From Lachnospiraceae bacterium UBA1729 (GTDB lineage: Bacteria > Bacillota > Clostridia > Lachnospirales > Lachnospiraceae), in the NCBI GenBank assembly GCA_002315945.1, contig DCIJ01000103.1, positions 14,843-41,743 of the forward strand: a DNA stretch of 26,901 nt. The letters are read 5' to 3'. Shown piece after piece: positions 1-8,782 of this stretch. The notes under the pieces were generated by a model. The model saw nothing but the letters and a program-made list of their open reading frames with translations, did no database searches and had not been told where the DNA came from. Numbering within the stretch: position 1 is the first letter of the stretch; each line of letters begins with the position of its first letter. A program made the position numbers and the translations under genes.

Positions 1-33
1 TATGCCTCTATGAATACTTATCAAAATAATTCT

Positions 34-118
34 AATCAGCTTAAAAAAATAATCAGCCCTAAAGAATAATCAGCTCAAAAAAATAATCAGCCCTAAAGAA
101 TAATCAGCTCAAAAGAAT
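34..118. repeat. 17-bp tandem repeat upstream of pheA
   Basis: Five head-to-tail 17-bp units fill 34-50, 51-67, 68-84, 85-101 and 102-118, followed by a partial sixth unit (AATCA). Two forms alternate: AATCAGCTYAAAARAAT at units 1, 3 and 5, and AATCAGCCCTAAAGAAT at units 2 and 4. Units 2 and 4 are identical, so the array may have grown by duplication of a 34-bp pair. The remainder of 1-206 contains no convincing gene. There are no variable spacers, so it is not a CRISPR array. Confidence 0.9.
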
Positions 119-141
119 AATCAACAGTATACAGTAAATTA

Positions 142-171
142 ATGACAAACAACAACTAAATGTTGTAAAAT
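142..171 (+). promoter_or_regulatory. Weak candidate promoter for the pheA operon
   Basis: A possible -35 ATGACA (142-147) and -10 TAAAAT (166-171) are separated by 18 bp. A small inverted repeat, ACAACA (149-154) and TGTTGT (161-166), lies in the spacer. The match is weak and other AT-rich placements are possible, so this is a suggestion only. Confidence 0.3.
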
Positions 172-206
172 TAATAAGATTATACCTGAGGAAAGGAAAT
201 GAAAAA

Positions 207-1382
207 ATGTCGATTGATTTGGTGACTTTAAGAGATCAGCTGGATGAAATTGATGCCAGGATTGTAGAGCTGTATGAACACAGGATGGAAGTCTGTGGTC
301 AGGTGGCTGAATATAAGATTGAAACTGGGAAAAAGGTGTTTGACAAGGTTCGTGAAGAAAGCAAGCTTGCCAAATTAAGAAACTTAACACACAACGAGTT
401 TAACAGACATGGCATAGAAGAACTCTTTGAACAGATTATGAGCATGAGCAGAAAGCTGCAGTACCAGCTCTTGGCTCAGAAGGGTAGTATAGGGCGTCTT
501 CCTTTTATTGGGGTGGAAAGCCTTGATGTGGAGAAGGTTCGAGTGGTATTTCAGGGTGCAGAGGGGTCTTATTCTCAGGCAGCCATGAAAAAATATTTTG
601 GAGATAAGGTCAACAGCTTCCATGTGGATACTTTTAGGGAAGCCATGAGCGCCATTGATGAAGGCAGCGCTGATTTTGCAGTACTTCCTATAGAAAATTC
701 AACTGCAGGTATTGTAAATGAGATATATGACCTGTTGGTGGAATTTGAAAACTACATAGTAGGTGAGCAGATTATTCCTATCAGACACTGTCTGTTAGCG
801 GTACCTGGTACAAAGATTGAAGATATCGAAAGAGTATACTCTCACCCCCAGTCCCTTATGCAGAGTGCAAAATTCTTAAGTGAAATGGGCTGGAAACAGT
901 TTGTAGAGCAGAATAATGCTTTTGCGGCCAGAAAAGTTGCCGAGGAAAAGGACAAAACCCAGGCAGCTATTGCCAGTGCTTATGCAGGAGAGACCTATGG
1001 CCTTGAAATTCTGAAGGAAGGGGTTAATCAGTCTGGAGCCAACTCCACCAGATTTATCATTGTTACCAATCAGAAAATCTTTTTGGAGGATGCTGACAAA
1101 ATCAGTATCTGCTTTGAGGTTCCCCATGAGAGTGGTTCCCTGTATCACATGCTTAGCCACTTCATCTACAACAATCTGAATATGACCAAGATTGAAAGCC
1201 GCCCAATCGAAGACAGAACCTGGGAATATCGTTTCTTCGTAGACTTTCAGGGCAATATGGGAGATCCGGCAGTTAAAAATGCGCTACGAGGTCTCCGGGA
1301 TGAGGCCCGCAATATGAAGATCCTTGGAAATTACAAGGCGTGCACAGATTTTATTCCCGAAGAAGCCAAGAAGAGAATCTGA
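207..1382 (+). CDS. pheA: Bifunctional chorismate mutase / prephenate dehydratase
   Basis: This 391-residue cytosolic enzyme should convert chorismate to prephenate and then to phenylpyruvate, the committed branch to phenylalanine. Residues 1-90 form an AroQ-type chorismate mutase helix bundle. Residues 109-290 form the dehydratase, with GSYSQ at 120-124, ENSTAGIV at 163-170 and the catalytic TRF motif at 281-283. A C-terminal ACT domain (about 298-375) carries ESRP at 330-333, the motif that binds phenylalanine for feedback inhibition; the usual GALV is GSLY at 310-313. Length is normal for the P-protein family. The ATG at 207 follows a GAGGAAAGG ribosome site. It is the first gene of a long co-directional run; downstream partners are not aromatic genes, so the linkage looks organisational rather than metabolic. 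Confidence 0.96.
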   Translation: MSIDLVTLRDQLDEIDARIVELYEHRMEVCGQVAEYKIETGKKVFDKVREESKLAKLRNLTHNEFNRHGIEELFEQIMSMSRKLQYQLLAQKGSIGRLPFIGVESLDVEKVRVVFQGAEGSYSQAAMKKYFGDKVNSFHVDTFREAMSAIDEGSADFAVLPIENSTAGIVNEIYDLLVEFENYIVGEQIIPIRHCLLAVPGTKIEDIERVYSHPQSLMQSAKFLSEMGWKQFVEQNNAFAARKVAEEKDKTQAAIASAYAGETYGLEILKEGVNQSGANSTRFIIVTNQKIFLEDADKISICFEVPHESGSLYHMLSHFIYNNLNMTKIESRPIEDRTWEYRFFVDFQGNMGDPAVKNALRGLRDEARNMKILGNYKACTDFIPEEAKKRI

Positions 1383-1429
1383 AACAGCATGAAAAACCTG
1401 GAGCAACAGGGAAGACAGAGGAGAAAATT

Positions 1430-2719
1430 ATGATAACCGATCAACTGATTTTATATAGAAATATTAACAACAATGAGCTGTTCAGGGACATGGTGGCTGT
1501 CTATGAGGGCTGCCTTAGTGATGAAAGCAGCAGCACCCGCATCAGAGATCTGGGTTTCAGATGCATCTATGGTCTGTTGGATGCAGCCGGCAGTAAGGGA
1601 CTCTATGGCAATCTCTGGCAGGCATATATAACAGACCTGCTGGTAAATGATGAGAACAGCTATAGCAAAGCCTGCGAGATAACAGGCAATGACAGCGAGA
1701 GCCTCAAACTGGCTGCCGAGATGGATTTTAAGGTTATTGACAAAATATTAAAATTCGATTTAACAATACTTGAGGAAAAATATGATGTGGCTGGAATAAG
1801 CTGTATCAGCCACTTTGATGGCAACAAGGGAAAGTCAATAAATTACAATTCCCGAATCAGAGACAGAATCTGTGATATGTCTGCAATCCTGTCTCAGGTA
1901 AGTAATGAGATAGAATTCCAGGAGGAACTGTCTCGATTCTATAAGGAGTATGGGGTTGGCAGATTCGGTCTCCACAAGGCTTTCAGGGTAGAACATACTT
2001 CTAATGGAGCAGAAATTAAACCTATACTTAACATTAAGCATGTACAGTTGGAGGATCTGGTAGGATATGAGATTCAGAAGGCCAAGCTGATTGAAAATAC
2101 CGAGGCCTTCCTTAAAGGTAAGCCCTGCAACAACTGCCTTCTGTATGGAGACGCCGGTACTGGCAAGTCCACCAGCATCAAGGCTATTATGAACCGTTAT
2201 TATCAGGATGGTCTCAGAATTATTGAACTGTACAATCATCAGTTTAAGGATCTCCAGAGCGTAATCAGCCAGGTTAAGAGCAGAAATTACAAATTTATCA
2301 TATATATGGATGATTTGAGCTTCGAAGATTTTGAGACAGAATACAAATATCTCAAGGCTGTCATCGAGGGTGGTCTTGAGAAAAAGCCTGACAATGTAGT
2401 AATCTACGCAACCTCTAACAGAAGACATCTTATTAAAGAAAGCTTTTCTGACAACAGAGAGAGCAAGGATGAGCTCCACGCAGGTGATACCAAGCAGGAA
2501 AAAATCTCTCTGTCAGCCAGATTTGGGGTAAATATCTATTATCCTTCACCTGAAAAGAAGGAATTCCAGAACATTGTTCTGGAACTGGCCCGTCGCCACG
2601 GCATAGATATGGACCAGGATACTTTGCTGCTTGAAGCAAATAAATGGGAACTGTCCCATTATGGCAAGTCTGGCAGAACAGCCCAGGCCTTTATTGATAA
2701 TCTCTTAGGAAAGGAATAA
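1430..2719 (+). CDS. DUF815-family AAA+ ATPase
   Basis: A 429-residue predicted ATPase of the DUF815 family, whose biological role is not established. The ATPase part is C-terminal: a P-loop GDAGTGKS at 240-247, a Walker B stretch with D294-D295, a sensor-1 region with N330, and a GRTAQAF segment at 415-421 that could be sensor 2. Residues 1-200 form a helical N-terminal region without a recognisable motif. I start it at the ATG at 1430, preceded by AGAGGAG; an in-frame ATG at 1340 would add 30 residues overlapping pheA and lacks a ribosome site. It follows pheA by 47 bp and the Ppx-like gene begins 3 bp after its stop, so co-transcription is likely. Confidence 0.88.
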   Translation: MITDQLILYRNINNNELFRDMVAVYEGCLSDESSSTRIRDLGFRCIYGLLDAAGSKGLYGNLWQAYITDLLVNDENSYSKACEITGNDSESLKLAAEMDFKVIDKILKFDLTILEEKYDVAGISCISHFDGNKGKSINYNSRIRDRICDMSAILSQVSNEIEFQEELSRFYKEYGVGRFGLHKAFRVEHTSNGAEIKPILNIKHVQLEDLVGYEIQKAKLIENTEAFLKGKPCNNCLLYGDAGTGKSTSIKAIMNRYYQDGLRIIELYNHQFKDLQSVISQVKSRNYKFIIYMDDLSFEDFETEYKYLKAVIEGGLEKKPDNVVIYATSNRRHLIKESFSDNRESKDELHAGDTKQEKISLSARFGVNIYYPSPEKKEFQNIVLELARRHGIDMDQDTLLLEANKWELSHYGKSGRTAQAFIDNLLGKE

Positions 2720-2722
2720 AAA

Positions 2723-4249
2723 GTGAAGACTTTTGCAGCCATTGATGTTGGATCTTATGAACTGGAACTAAAAATTTTTGAATTGTCTGAAAAAAAGAAG
2801 GTTCGCAAAATTGACAGTATCAGACATGGCCTTGATCTGGGCAGCCAGACCCACAGTACTGGCAAGCTGAGCGATGACAAGGTTAATGAACTGTGTCATG
2901 TTCTCCTGGATTTTAAGAAGATAATGAATTCCTATGGCGTGGACGGATACAAGGCCTATGGAACCAGTGCAATCAGAGAGATGCAAAACAGACTGATTGT
3001 GTTAGACCAGATTGAGGCCAGATGCGGAATTCACATTGATGTTCCCAGCAATTCGGAGCAGAGATTCCTTAATCTCAAGGCTGTGGCTGTCAGAGAAACT
3101 GAATTTGACAATATTATAGAAAATAGTACAGCGGTAGTAGATATAGGTGGAGCTGGTCTCCAGATTTCACTTTTTGAAAAGGGAACCCTTGTTTCCACTC
3201 AGAATCTGCCTATTGGAATACTAAGAATCAGGGAGCGGCTTAGAAAATTCAACAGTACCATGTCCCAGTACGAGGAGATTGTTGAAGGGCTGGCAAGCTC
3301 CATAGTGGATACTTTTTCCAAGCTGTATACCAAGGACAGGCATATAGACAATATTATTCTGGTGGATGAATATATTAATGTGGCCTATAGAACCACCCAT
3401 GGGGAGGAGATATCCAATTCCTGCAGTACCGAACAGTTCTATCAGGTGGCAGAAATGATTCGAACTCTGTCGCCGGGACAGGTGGCCAAGAAGGTTCAGA
3501 TTAATGAAGACAGTATTGAACTATTATATATCTCGGTAGCCCTGTTAAAATGCATTACCAAGGCACTGAATGTTCAGACACTCTGGATTCCGGGCGCTAC
3601 TCTCTGCGATGGTATCGCCTATGAATATGCAGAGAAGAACAGGCTCATTACCTATACTCACAATTTTGAGGAGGATATCCTCTCCAGCGCCAAGAATATT
3701 TCCAAGAGATATATGGGCAGTAAAAAACGTGGTGAAACTCTGGAAAAAATAGCGGTTACTGTGTTTGATACCATTAAAAAAGTTCATGGTATGGGTAAGA
3801 GGGAAAAGCTGTTGCTTAGAATAGCATCCCTGTTACACGACTGCGGCAGATACATCTCCATAATGAATCCACAGCAGGCCGGCTATGAGATTATTATGGC
3901 CACGGAAATCATTGGATTATCCCACAAGGAGCGTGAAATAGTTGCTGAGGTGGTAAAAAATTCCTACAGCGAGCACCTGTATTATGAAGAAATCAGACAG
4001 GAAGCCGAGCTGGAATCGGAGGACTGCCTGACTGTAGCCAAACTGGCGGCAATTCTGAGACTGGCAACAGGCCTTGACAGAACTCACAAGGAAAAATTCA
4101 AGGAACTGCGTGCAAGACTGGACAAGGATACGCTGTATCTGGGGGTTAATGGCGACTTTGATGTTGCCTTTGAGAAGAATCTGTTTGAGAACAGGGCAGG
4201 CTTTTTCAGAGAAGTATACAGGATAGAACCGGTTATTAAACAAAAATAG
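2723..4249 (+). CDS. Ppx/GppA-family phosphatase with HD domain
   Basis: A 508-residue protein of the exopolyphosphatase/guanosine pentaphosphatase family, immediately before polyphosphate kinase. The N-terminal two-lobed ASKHA fold (1-305) has AAIDVGS at 5-11, GTSAIRE at 80-86 and DIGGAG at 140-145. The C-terminal part has an HD-type metal site, H372-D373, in LLHDCGR. Several positions conserved in active Ppx enzymes are changed: GSNS reads GSYE, the SGxEEA loop reads SNSEQR at 109-114, and GGGST reads GGAGL. Activity on polyphosphate or pppGpp is therefore uncertain. The start is a GTG at 2723 behind AGGAAAGGA. The neighbouring ppk supports a polyphosphate role, as degrading partner or sensor. 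Confidence 0.88.
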   Translation: MKTFAAIDVGSYELELKIFELSEKKKVRKIDSIRHGLDLGSQTHSTGKLSDDKVNELCHVLLDFKKIMNSYGVDGYKAYGTSAIREMQNRLIVLDQIEARCGIHIDVPSNSEQRFLNLKAVAVRETEFDNIIENSTAVVDIGGAGLQISLFEKGTLVSTQNLPIGILRIRERLRKFNSTMSQYEEIVEGLASSIVDTFSKLYTKDRHIDNIILVDEYINVAYRTTHGEEISNSCSTEQFYQVAEMIRTLSPGQVAKKVQINEDSIELLYISVALLKCITKALNVQTLWIPGATLCDGIAYEYAEKNRLITYTHNFEEDILSSAKNISKRYMGSKKRGETLEKIAVTVFDTIKKVHGMGKREKLLLRIASLLHDCGRYISIMNPQQAGYEIIMATEIIGLSHKEREIVAEVVKNSYSEHLYYEEIRQEAELESEDCLTVAKLAAILRLATGLDRTHKEKFKELRARLDKDTLYLGVNGDFDVAFEKNLFENRAGFFREVYRIEPVIKQK

Positions 4250-4277
4250 GTATTGACTTAGATGGCGGGTAAAAAGT

Positions 4278-6431
4278 ATGGGAACAATTGATTATTCTAA
4301 TCCTAAGTATTATTACAACAGGGAACTAAGCTGGCTCAAATTTAATGAGAGAATTTTGTCTGAGGCCAGGGATAAAAATAACCTCCTGATGGAGCGACTT
4401 AAGTTTTTAAGTATTACAGCCTCCAATCTGGATGAGTTTTTTATGGTAAGAGTAGCATCTCTTAAAAATCTGGTGGAGGTAGGTGCTGATAAGCCTGACA
4501 TTGCCGGTCTGACACCAAACGAGCAGCTGAATATGGTCAGTGAAGGCACTCATGAATTTGTAAATGCCCAGTATGCGACCCTAAACAGATCCCTTATTCC
4601 ACATATGGAAAAAGAAGGAATCAAGTTCGTCCAGGCTGATGAATATACAGAAGAGGAAAAAGCATATCTTGATAAGTATTTTGAAAAAGAGGTTTTCCCG
4701 GTGCTTACACCCATGGCAGTGGATTCCAGCAGACCTTTTCCTCTGATTAAGAACAAGTCTCTCAATATTGGGGCTTTGCTTCAGAAAAAGGATGGCACAA
4801 GGCTTGGCAAGAAGGTTGAAAAAAATGAGCTGGAGCTGGCTCTGGTTCAGGTTCCATCGGTTTTACCAAGATATATTGTCCTGCCGGGAAATAATGGAGT
4901 CAGACTGGTCCTTTTGGAAAATGAAATCAAGAGACATATGAGCCGTCTCTTTATGAACTATGAAGTGCTGTGTGCCCACGCCTTCAGAGTAATGCGTAAT
5001 GCGGATCTGGATATTGATGAAGAAGAAGCAGAGGATCTGCTGGAGGAGATATCCAGCAAGCTGAAGCAAAGACAGCGAGGAGATGTAATCCGCCTGGAGG
5101 TGGAGGCTGATATTAAGAAAAATCTCCTGAAAAAACTTAAATCTGAATTTAACATAGAAAATGAGGACGTATATCCCATTTCAGGCCCCATAGATCTGAC
5201 TTTTTTCATGTCCTTATATGGACTGAAGGGCTATGACGAACACAGGGTGCCAAAGCATGTGCCCTGCAAGGTGCCGGCACTCACTGAAGAAGAATCCATA
5301 TTTGATCTGATTGCTAAACATGATATACTGTTGCACCACCCTTACCAGACCTTTGATCCGGTGGTCAGATTTGTGGATGAAGCCTCCAGAGACCCTGAGG
5401 TACTGGCCATAAAGCAGACTCTCTACCGAGTAAGTGGCAATTCTCCAATTGTTGCAGCCCTTAGTCGTGCGGCTGAGAATGGCAAGCAGGTTAGTGTACT
5501 GGTAGAGCTCAAGGCCAGATTTGACGAGGAACACAATATTGTGTGGGCCAAAAAACTGGAAAAAGCCGGTTGCCATGTAATCTATGGTCTGGTAGGATTA
5601 AAGACTCACTGTAAAATCACACTGGTAGTTAGAAAGGAAGAGGATGGAATCCGCAGATATGTGCATCTGGGTACCGGAAACTATAATGATTCTACTGCCA
5701 AGCTGTATACAGACATGGGAATTCTCACCTGTGATGCAGGTATAGGTGAGGATGCCACAGCGGTATTTAATATGCTGTCCGGATATAGCGAGCCCCTGGG
5801 CTGGAACGAACTGTCCCTGGCGCCTTTGTGGCTTAAGGACAGACTGATTAGTCTGATTAACAAAGAAAGAGATAATGCACTGGCAGGCAAGCAGGCCCGG
5901 ATAAAAGCCAAGATGAATTCCCTGTGCGATCCGGATGTGATAAGTGCATTGTATGAGGCATCCTCCAGCGGAGTTAAGATTGACCTGATAGTCAGAGGTA
6001 TATGCTGTCTGAGGTCGGGTATTCCTGGCGTAAGTGATAATATCAGGGTCAAATCCATAGTGGGCAATTTCCTTGAGCATGCCAGAATATTCTGCTTTGA
6101 AAATGACGGCACTCCCAGAGTATTTTTAGCCAGTGCTGACTGGATGCCAAGAAATCTTGACAGAAGAGTGGAGATAATGTTCCCTGTCAAGGACGAAGAA
6201 TTGAAAACCAAGGTGCTGGAGGTACTTGATACCCAGCTGGCAGACAATATGAGATCTCATATTCTCATGGCAGATGGCACCTATGAAAAGGTTGATAGAA
6301 GAGGAAAGGACAGTCTCGACTGTCAGAAGGAATTTGTAAAGAGGGCAAAAGCAGAACAAAAAAGTACTGTTTCCGAAGGTGGAAGCAGGGTTTTTGTTCC
6401 CAGAGAATCTGATGAAAGGAAACTAAAATAA
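4278..6431 (+). CDS. ppk1: Polyphosphate kinase 1
   Basis: This 717-residue enzyme reversibly polymerises the terminal phosphate of ATP into inorganic polyphosphate. Length and order match the family: N-terminal helical domain (about 10-115, with the NRELSWLKFN motif at 14-23), head domain, and two phospholipase-D-like C-terminal domains. The autophosphorylated histidine is H444 in LKTHCK and the second conserved histidine is H601 in FLEHARIF, equivalent to His435 and His592 of the E. coli enzyme. HLGTGNYN at 463-470 is also conserved. It starts 28 bp after the Ppx-like gene, with only a weak GGCGGGT ribosome site, and ends 1 bp before the next start codon, so it sits in an operon. Confidence 0.97.
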   Translation: MGTIDYSNPKYYYNRELSWLKFNERILSEARDKNNLLMERLKFLSITASNLDEFFMVRVASLKNLVEVGADKPDIAGLTPNEQLNMVSEGTHEFVNAQYATLNRSLIPHMEKEGIKFVQADEYTEEEKAYLDKYFEKEVFPVLTPMAVDSSRPFPLIKNKSLNIGALLQKKDGTRLGKKVEKNELELALVQVPSVLPRYIVLPGNNGVRLVLLENEIKRHMSRLFMNYEVLCAHAFRVMRNADLDIDEEEAEDLLEEISSKLKQRQRGDVIRLEVEADIKKNLLKKLKSEFNIENEDVYPISGPIDLTFFMSLYGLKGYDEHRVPKHVPCKVPALTEEESIFDLIAKHDILLHHPYQTFDPVVRFVDEASRDPEVLAIKQTLYRVSGNSPIVAALSRAAENGKQVSVLVELKARFDEEHNIVWAKKLEKAGCHVIYGLVGLKTHCKITLVVRKEEDGIRRYVHLGTGNYNDSTAKLYTDMGILTCDAGIGEDATAVFNMLSGYSEPLGWNELSLAPLWLKDRLISLINKERDNALAGKQARIKAKMNSLCDPDVISALYEASSSGVKIDLIVRGICCLRSGIPGVSDNIRVKSIVGNFLEHARIFCFENDGTPRVFLASADWMPRNLDRRVEIMFPVKDEELKTKVLEVLDTQLADNMRSHILMADGTYEKVDRRGKDSLDCQKEFVKRAKAEQKSTVSEGGSRVFVPRESDERKLK

Positions 6432-6432
6432 C

Positions 6433-6909
6433 ATGAACAAACAGGAATTTTTAGCATCTTTGAGCAGAGCCCTTACAGGAAAGGTTGACGCTGGAAAGGC
6501 TGCTGAGACAGTGAACTATTACAGCGACTACATTGACAAGCAGATCCGCATGGGAAGAAGTGAAGCAGAGGTGCTGGAGGAATTAGGAGATCCCAGACTT
6601 TTGGTTAGAACTATGGTGACTGCCCAGGGTTCTGAGGATGAATTCCAGGGACGTGGAAACAGCGGAGCCGGATATACCTATGCAGAAGATGACTCGGATA
6701 GAAATGCAGAGCATACATCCAGAGGAGTCAATGTAAACTTTAATGGAAGAAATCACTATACCCCCCTGTGGTTGGCATTGGTTGTACTTCTGTTAATTGT
6801 TGTGCTTATATTTGCAATAGTTGGAAGTATATTAAGCCTCCTGGCACCAATACTTGTGCCACTGTTGCTTGTAATGGGTATTGTGTGGCTCATCAGAAAC
6901 TATAGGTAG
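6433..6909 (+). CDS. DUF1700 (HAAS-domain) membrane protein
   Basis: A 158-residue protein. Residues 1-62 form the three-helix HAAS module of DUF1700 proteins (MNKQEFLASL start, YYSDYIDKQI, then EELGDPRLL). A charged Gly/Asp-rich linker spans 65-105. Two closely spaced hydrophobic segments at about 111-131 and 133-153 should anchor it in the membrane, ending in RNYR. The ATG is 1 bp after the ppk stop and its AAAGGA ribosome site (about 6415-6420) lies inside ppk, so translation is probably coupled. Such proteins are usually found beside a PadR regulator, but none is present here. The function of this copy is unknown. Confidence 0.85.
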   Translation: MNKQEFLASLSRALTGKVDAGKAAETVNYYSDYIDKQIRMGRSEAEVLEELGDPRLLVRTMVTAQGSEDEFQGRGNSGAGYTYAEDDSDRNAEHTSRGVNVNFNGRNHYTPLWLALVVLLLIVVLIFAIVGSILSLLAPILVPLLLVMGIVWLIRNYR

Positions 6910-6947
6910 CCTGCCATCAACCAGAGGTAAATCGAAACGAGAATAAT

Positions 6948-8090
6948 ATGAATACATATGAACTGATAATTCCCTGCCACTTTGGCCTGGAAGCAGTATT
7001 AAAAAAAGAAATAATAGATCTGGGCTATGATGTGACCCAGGTGACCGACGGCAGAGTGACTTTTTTAGGAGATGCTGATGCCATAGCCAGAGCTAATACC
7101 TGTATTGCTACTGGTGAAAGAGTACTTATCAAGGTGGGAAGCTTTATGGCACGAACCTATGATGAACTGTTTGAAGGAACCAAGGCTCTTTTGTGGGAAG
7201 AGTATATTCCTAAGAACGGCAAGTTCTGGGTTACCAAGGCGGCAAGTGTCAAGAGTCAGCTTTTTTCACCCTCTGATATTCAGTCCATCATGAAAAAGGC
7301 CATGGTTGAATCCCTGAAGGAATGCTACGGAATCAGCAGATTTCCGGAGGATGGGGACAGCTTCCCTGTCAGGGTATTTTTATACAAGGATGAGGTCACT
7401 GTTGGCATAGATACCACCGGCGACTCCCTCCACAAGAGAGGCTACAGAAAGCTCACAGCCAAGGCTCCAATTGCGGAGAATCTGGCAGCAGCCTTAATTA
7501 TGTTAACTCCCTGGAACAAGGACCGAATCCTGGTGGATCCCTTCTGCGGAAGCGGTACTTTTCCTATTGAAGCAGCCAGAATGGCGGCACACATGGCACC
7601 AGGTATGGATAGAAGCTTTACCGCAGAGAGCTGGAAGCATATTGTCCCATCCAGAATATGGACCGATGTGAGAGAGGAATGCCACGAAGAGGTTGACATA
7701 AATATTGATACTGACATTCAGGGTTATGATATAGACCCTGCCATGGTAGATATAGCCAGAAAGAATGCGGCACTGGCTGGCGTGGACAAGCTTATTCATT
7801 TTCAGGCCCGTTCGGTTGAAAAATTAAGCCACCCTAAGAAATATGGCTTCATTATTACCAATCCTCCCTACGGTGAGAGATTAAGTGATGAGGCTGAAGT
7901 GAAGCAGATATATGAGACTCTGGGAGAGCGATACAAGGCCCTGGACAGCTGGTCCATGTACATGATTACTTCCTATGACAAATGTGAAGACTGTATTGGA
8001 AGAAAGGCCGACAAGAACCGAAAACTCTACAATGGTATGCTGAAGACCAGATTTTACTCCTTCCAGGGACCAAAGCCACCTAGAAAATAA
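6948..8090 (+). CDS. rlmL: THUMP-domain class I SAM-dependent rRNA methyltransferase (RlmL/YpsC-like)
   Basis: A 380-residue enzyme resembling the RlmL half of E. coli RlmKL and B. subtilis YpsC, which methylate a guanine N2 in 23S rRNA. The N-terminal ferredoxin-like and THUMP RNA-binding region covers about 1-155. The Rossmann methyltransferase domain follows, with SAM-binding DPFCGSGTF at 197-205, an acidic loop GYDIDP at 259-264 and the catalytic NPPYGER at 305-311. Length is normal for the single-domain form. It begins 38 bp after the DUF1700 gene, with a modest AGAGG ribosome site. Its TAA stop overlaps the next ATG by one base (TAATG), a translational-coupling arrangement. The exact target base is inferred from the family. 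Confidence 0.88.
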   Translation: MNTYELIIPCHFGLEAVLKKEIIDLGYDVTQVTDGRVTFLGDADAIARANTCIATGERVLIKVGSFMARTYDELFEGTKALLWEEYIPKNGKFWVTKAASVKSQLFSPSDIQSIMKKAMVESLKECYGISRFPEDGDSFPVRVFLYKDEVTVGIDTTGDSLHKRGYRKLTAKAPIAENLAAALIMLTPWNKDRILVDPFCGSGTFPIEAARMAAHMAPGMDRSFTAESWKHIVPSRIWTDVREECHEEVDINIDTDIQGYDIDPAMVDIARKNAALAGVDKLIHFQARSVEKLSHPKKYGFIITNPPYGERLSDEAEVKQIYETLGERYKALDSWSMYMITSYDKCEDCIGRKADKNRKLYNGMLKTRFYSFQGPKPPRK

Positions 8091-8782
8091 TGGACCAAAA
8101 ACGTGAATTAGATCAAAACTTTATAAGGATATTTGTAGTTACGGCTATATCAGTAATAATTGTTACTTTTATCCTGCTGGGATTAAAGTGGCAGGCTATC
8201 CTGAGCCGTAGACAGGCAGATGAAAAAATGCTGCGGCAGGTAGTATCTGACATTGCCGTCAGTGACAAGGTTGATACCAATGAGGTGTCAATTCTGGTCA
8301 GTGTCAATCCGGATATTACCGACAGCTCTAAGAAGGCCAGATGTCTGCAGATTGAAGCCGGGGTGAAGCATGCCCTGACAGAAGCAGGTCTTGGTGTCTC
8401 CAATTCGACAGGTGTGGATAGCAAAAAGCAGCCTGAGGGAGCTAATCCTATTGCCATTACATTATATATAGATGAAGATCCTGAGATTAATTCAGAAAAT
8501 GTCTATGCCATCTATAATGAGAACTATTTTTCTGAGATGGTGAGTAATGCAGTGCTGGCTGATGTGATGGAGAGATATACTGCAGGACAGGCCGGACTCA
8601 ATCCCATGGGAATAGGAGCAGCAGGTAAAAATGCTCCGGCACTTAGCAGCTGTGAAACTCCTGCTGTGCTTATGCTGGTCAGCTATCCGGGCAATGAAGA
8701 TATCAAGCTTTCGGTCAACCGCCTGGCTAAGGGTATGGCCCAGGGCCTGATTGTTGCAGTTAATGGAATTTATGATGATTGA
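8090..8782 (+). CDS. Membrane-anchored, metal-site-less Amidase_3-like protein
   Basis: A 230-residue protein with one N-terminal hydrophobic segment (about 11-32, signal anchor) and an extracytoplasmic domain. Residues 65-228 can be aligned by eye with the N-acetylmuramoyl-L-alanine amidase (Amidase_3) fold: a first strand EVSILVSV, a long helix KKARCLQIEAGVKHALTEAG (81-100) matching the post-zinc helix, a second strand near 120-130, and PAVLMLVSYPGNED (191-204) followed by a closing helix. Every catalytic position is changed: the first His and the Glu before the helix are absent, the SIH histidine is replaced in ITLYIDED, and the PAVLVE glutamate is Leu. It is probably a catalytically dead binding or regulatory protein. 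The fold call is my own alignment and is inference. Confidence 0.6.
   Translation: MDQKRELDQNFIRIFVVTAISVIIVTFILLGLKWQAILSRRQADEKMLRQVVSDIAVSDKVDTNEVSILVSVNPDITDSSKKARCLQIEAGVKHALTEAGLGVSNSTGVDSKKQPEGANPIAITLYIDEDPEINSENVYAIYNENYFSEMVSNAVLADVMERYTAGQAGLNPMGIGAAGKNAPALSSCETPAVLMLVSYPGNEDIKLSVNRLAKGMAQGLIVAVNGIYDD

Noticed and set aside
34..118. Possible CRISPR array
   Set aside because: Units are contiguous with no unique spacers and are only 17 bp long.
1340..1429. N-terminal extension of the DUF815 ATPase from an ATG inside pheA
   Set aside because: It overlaps pheA in another frame and has no ribosome site; ATG 1430 follows AGAGGAG.
1835..2479. 214-residue open frame on the minus strand opposite the DUF815 gene
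   Set aside because: No ribosome site, no domain, and it lies fully antisense to a well-supported gene.
5598..6247. Two overlapping minus-strand open frames opposite ppk1
   Set aside because: Low-complexity composition typical of antisense frames and no start signals; ppk1 is certain.
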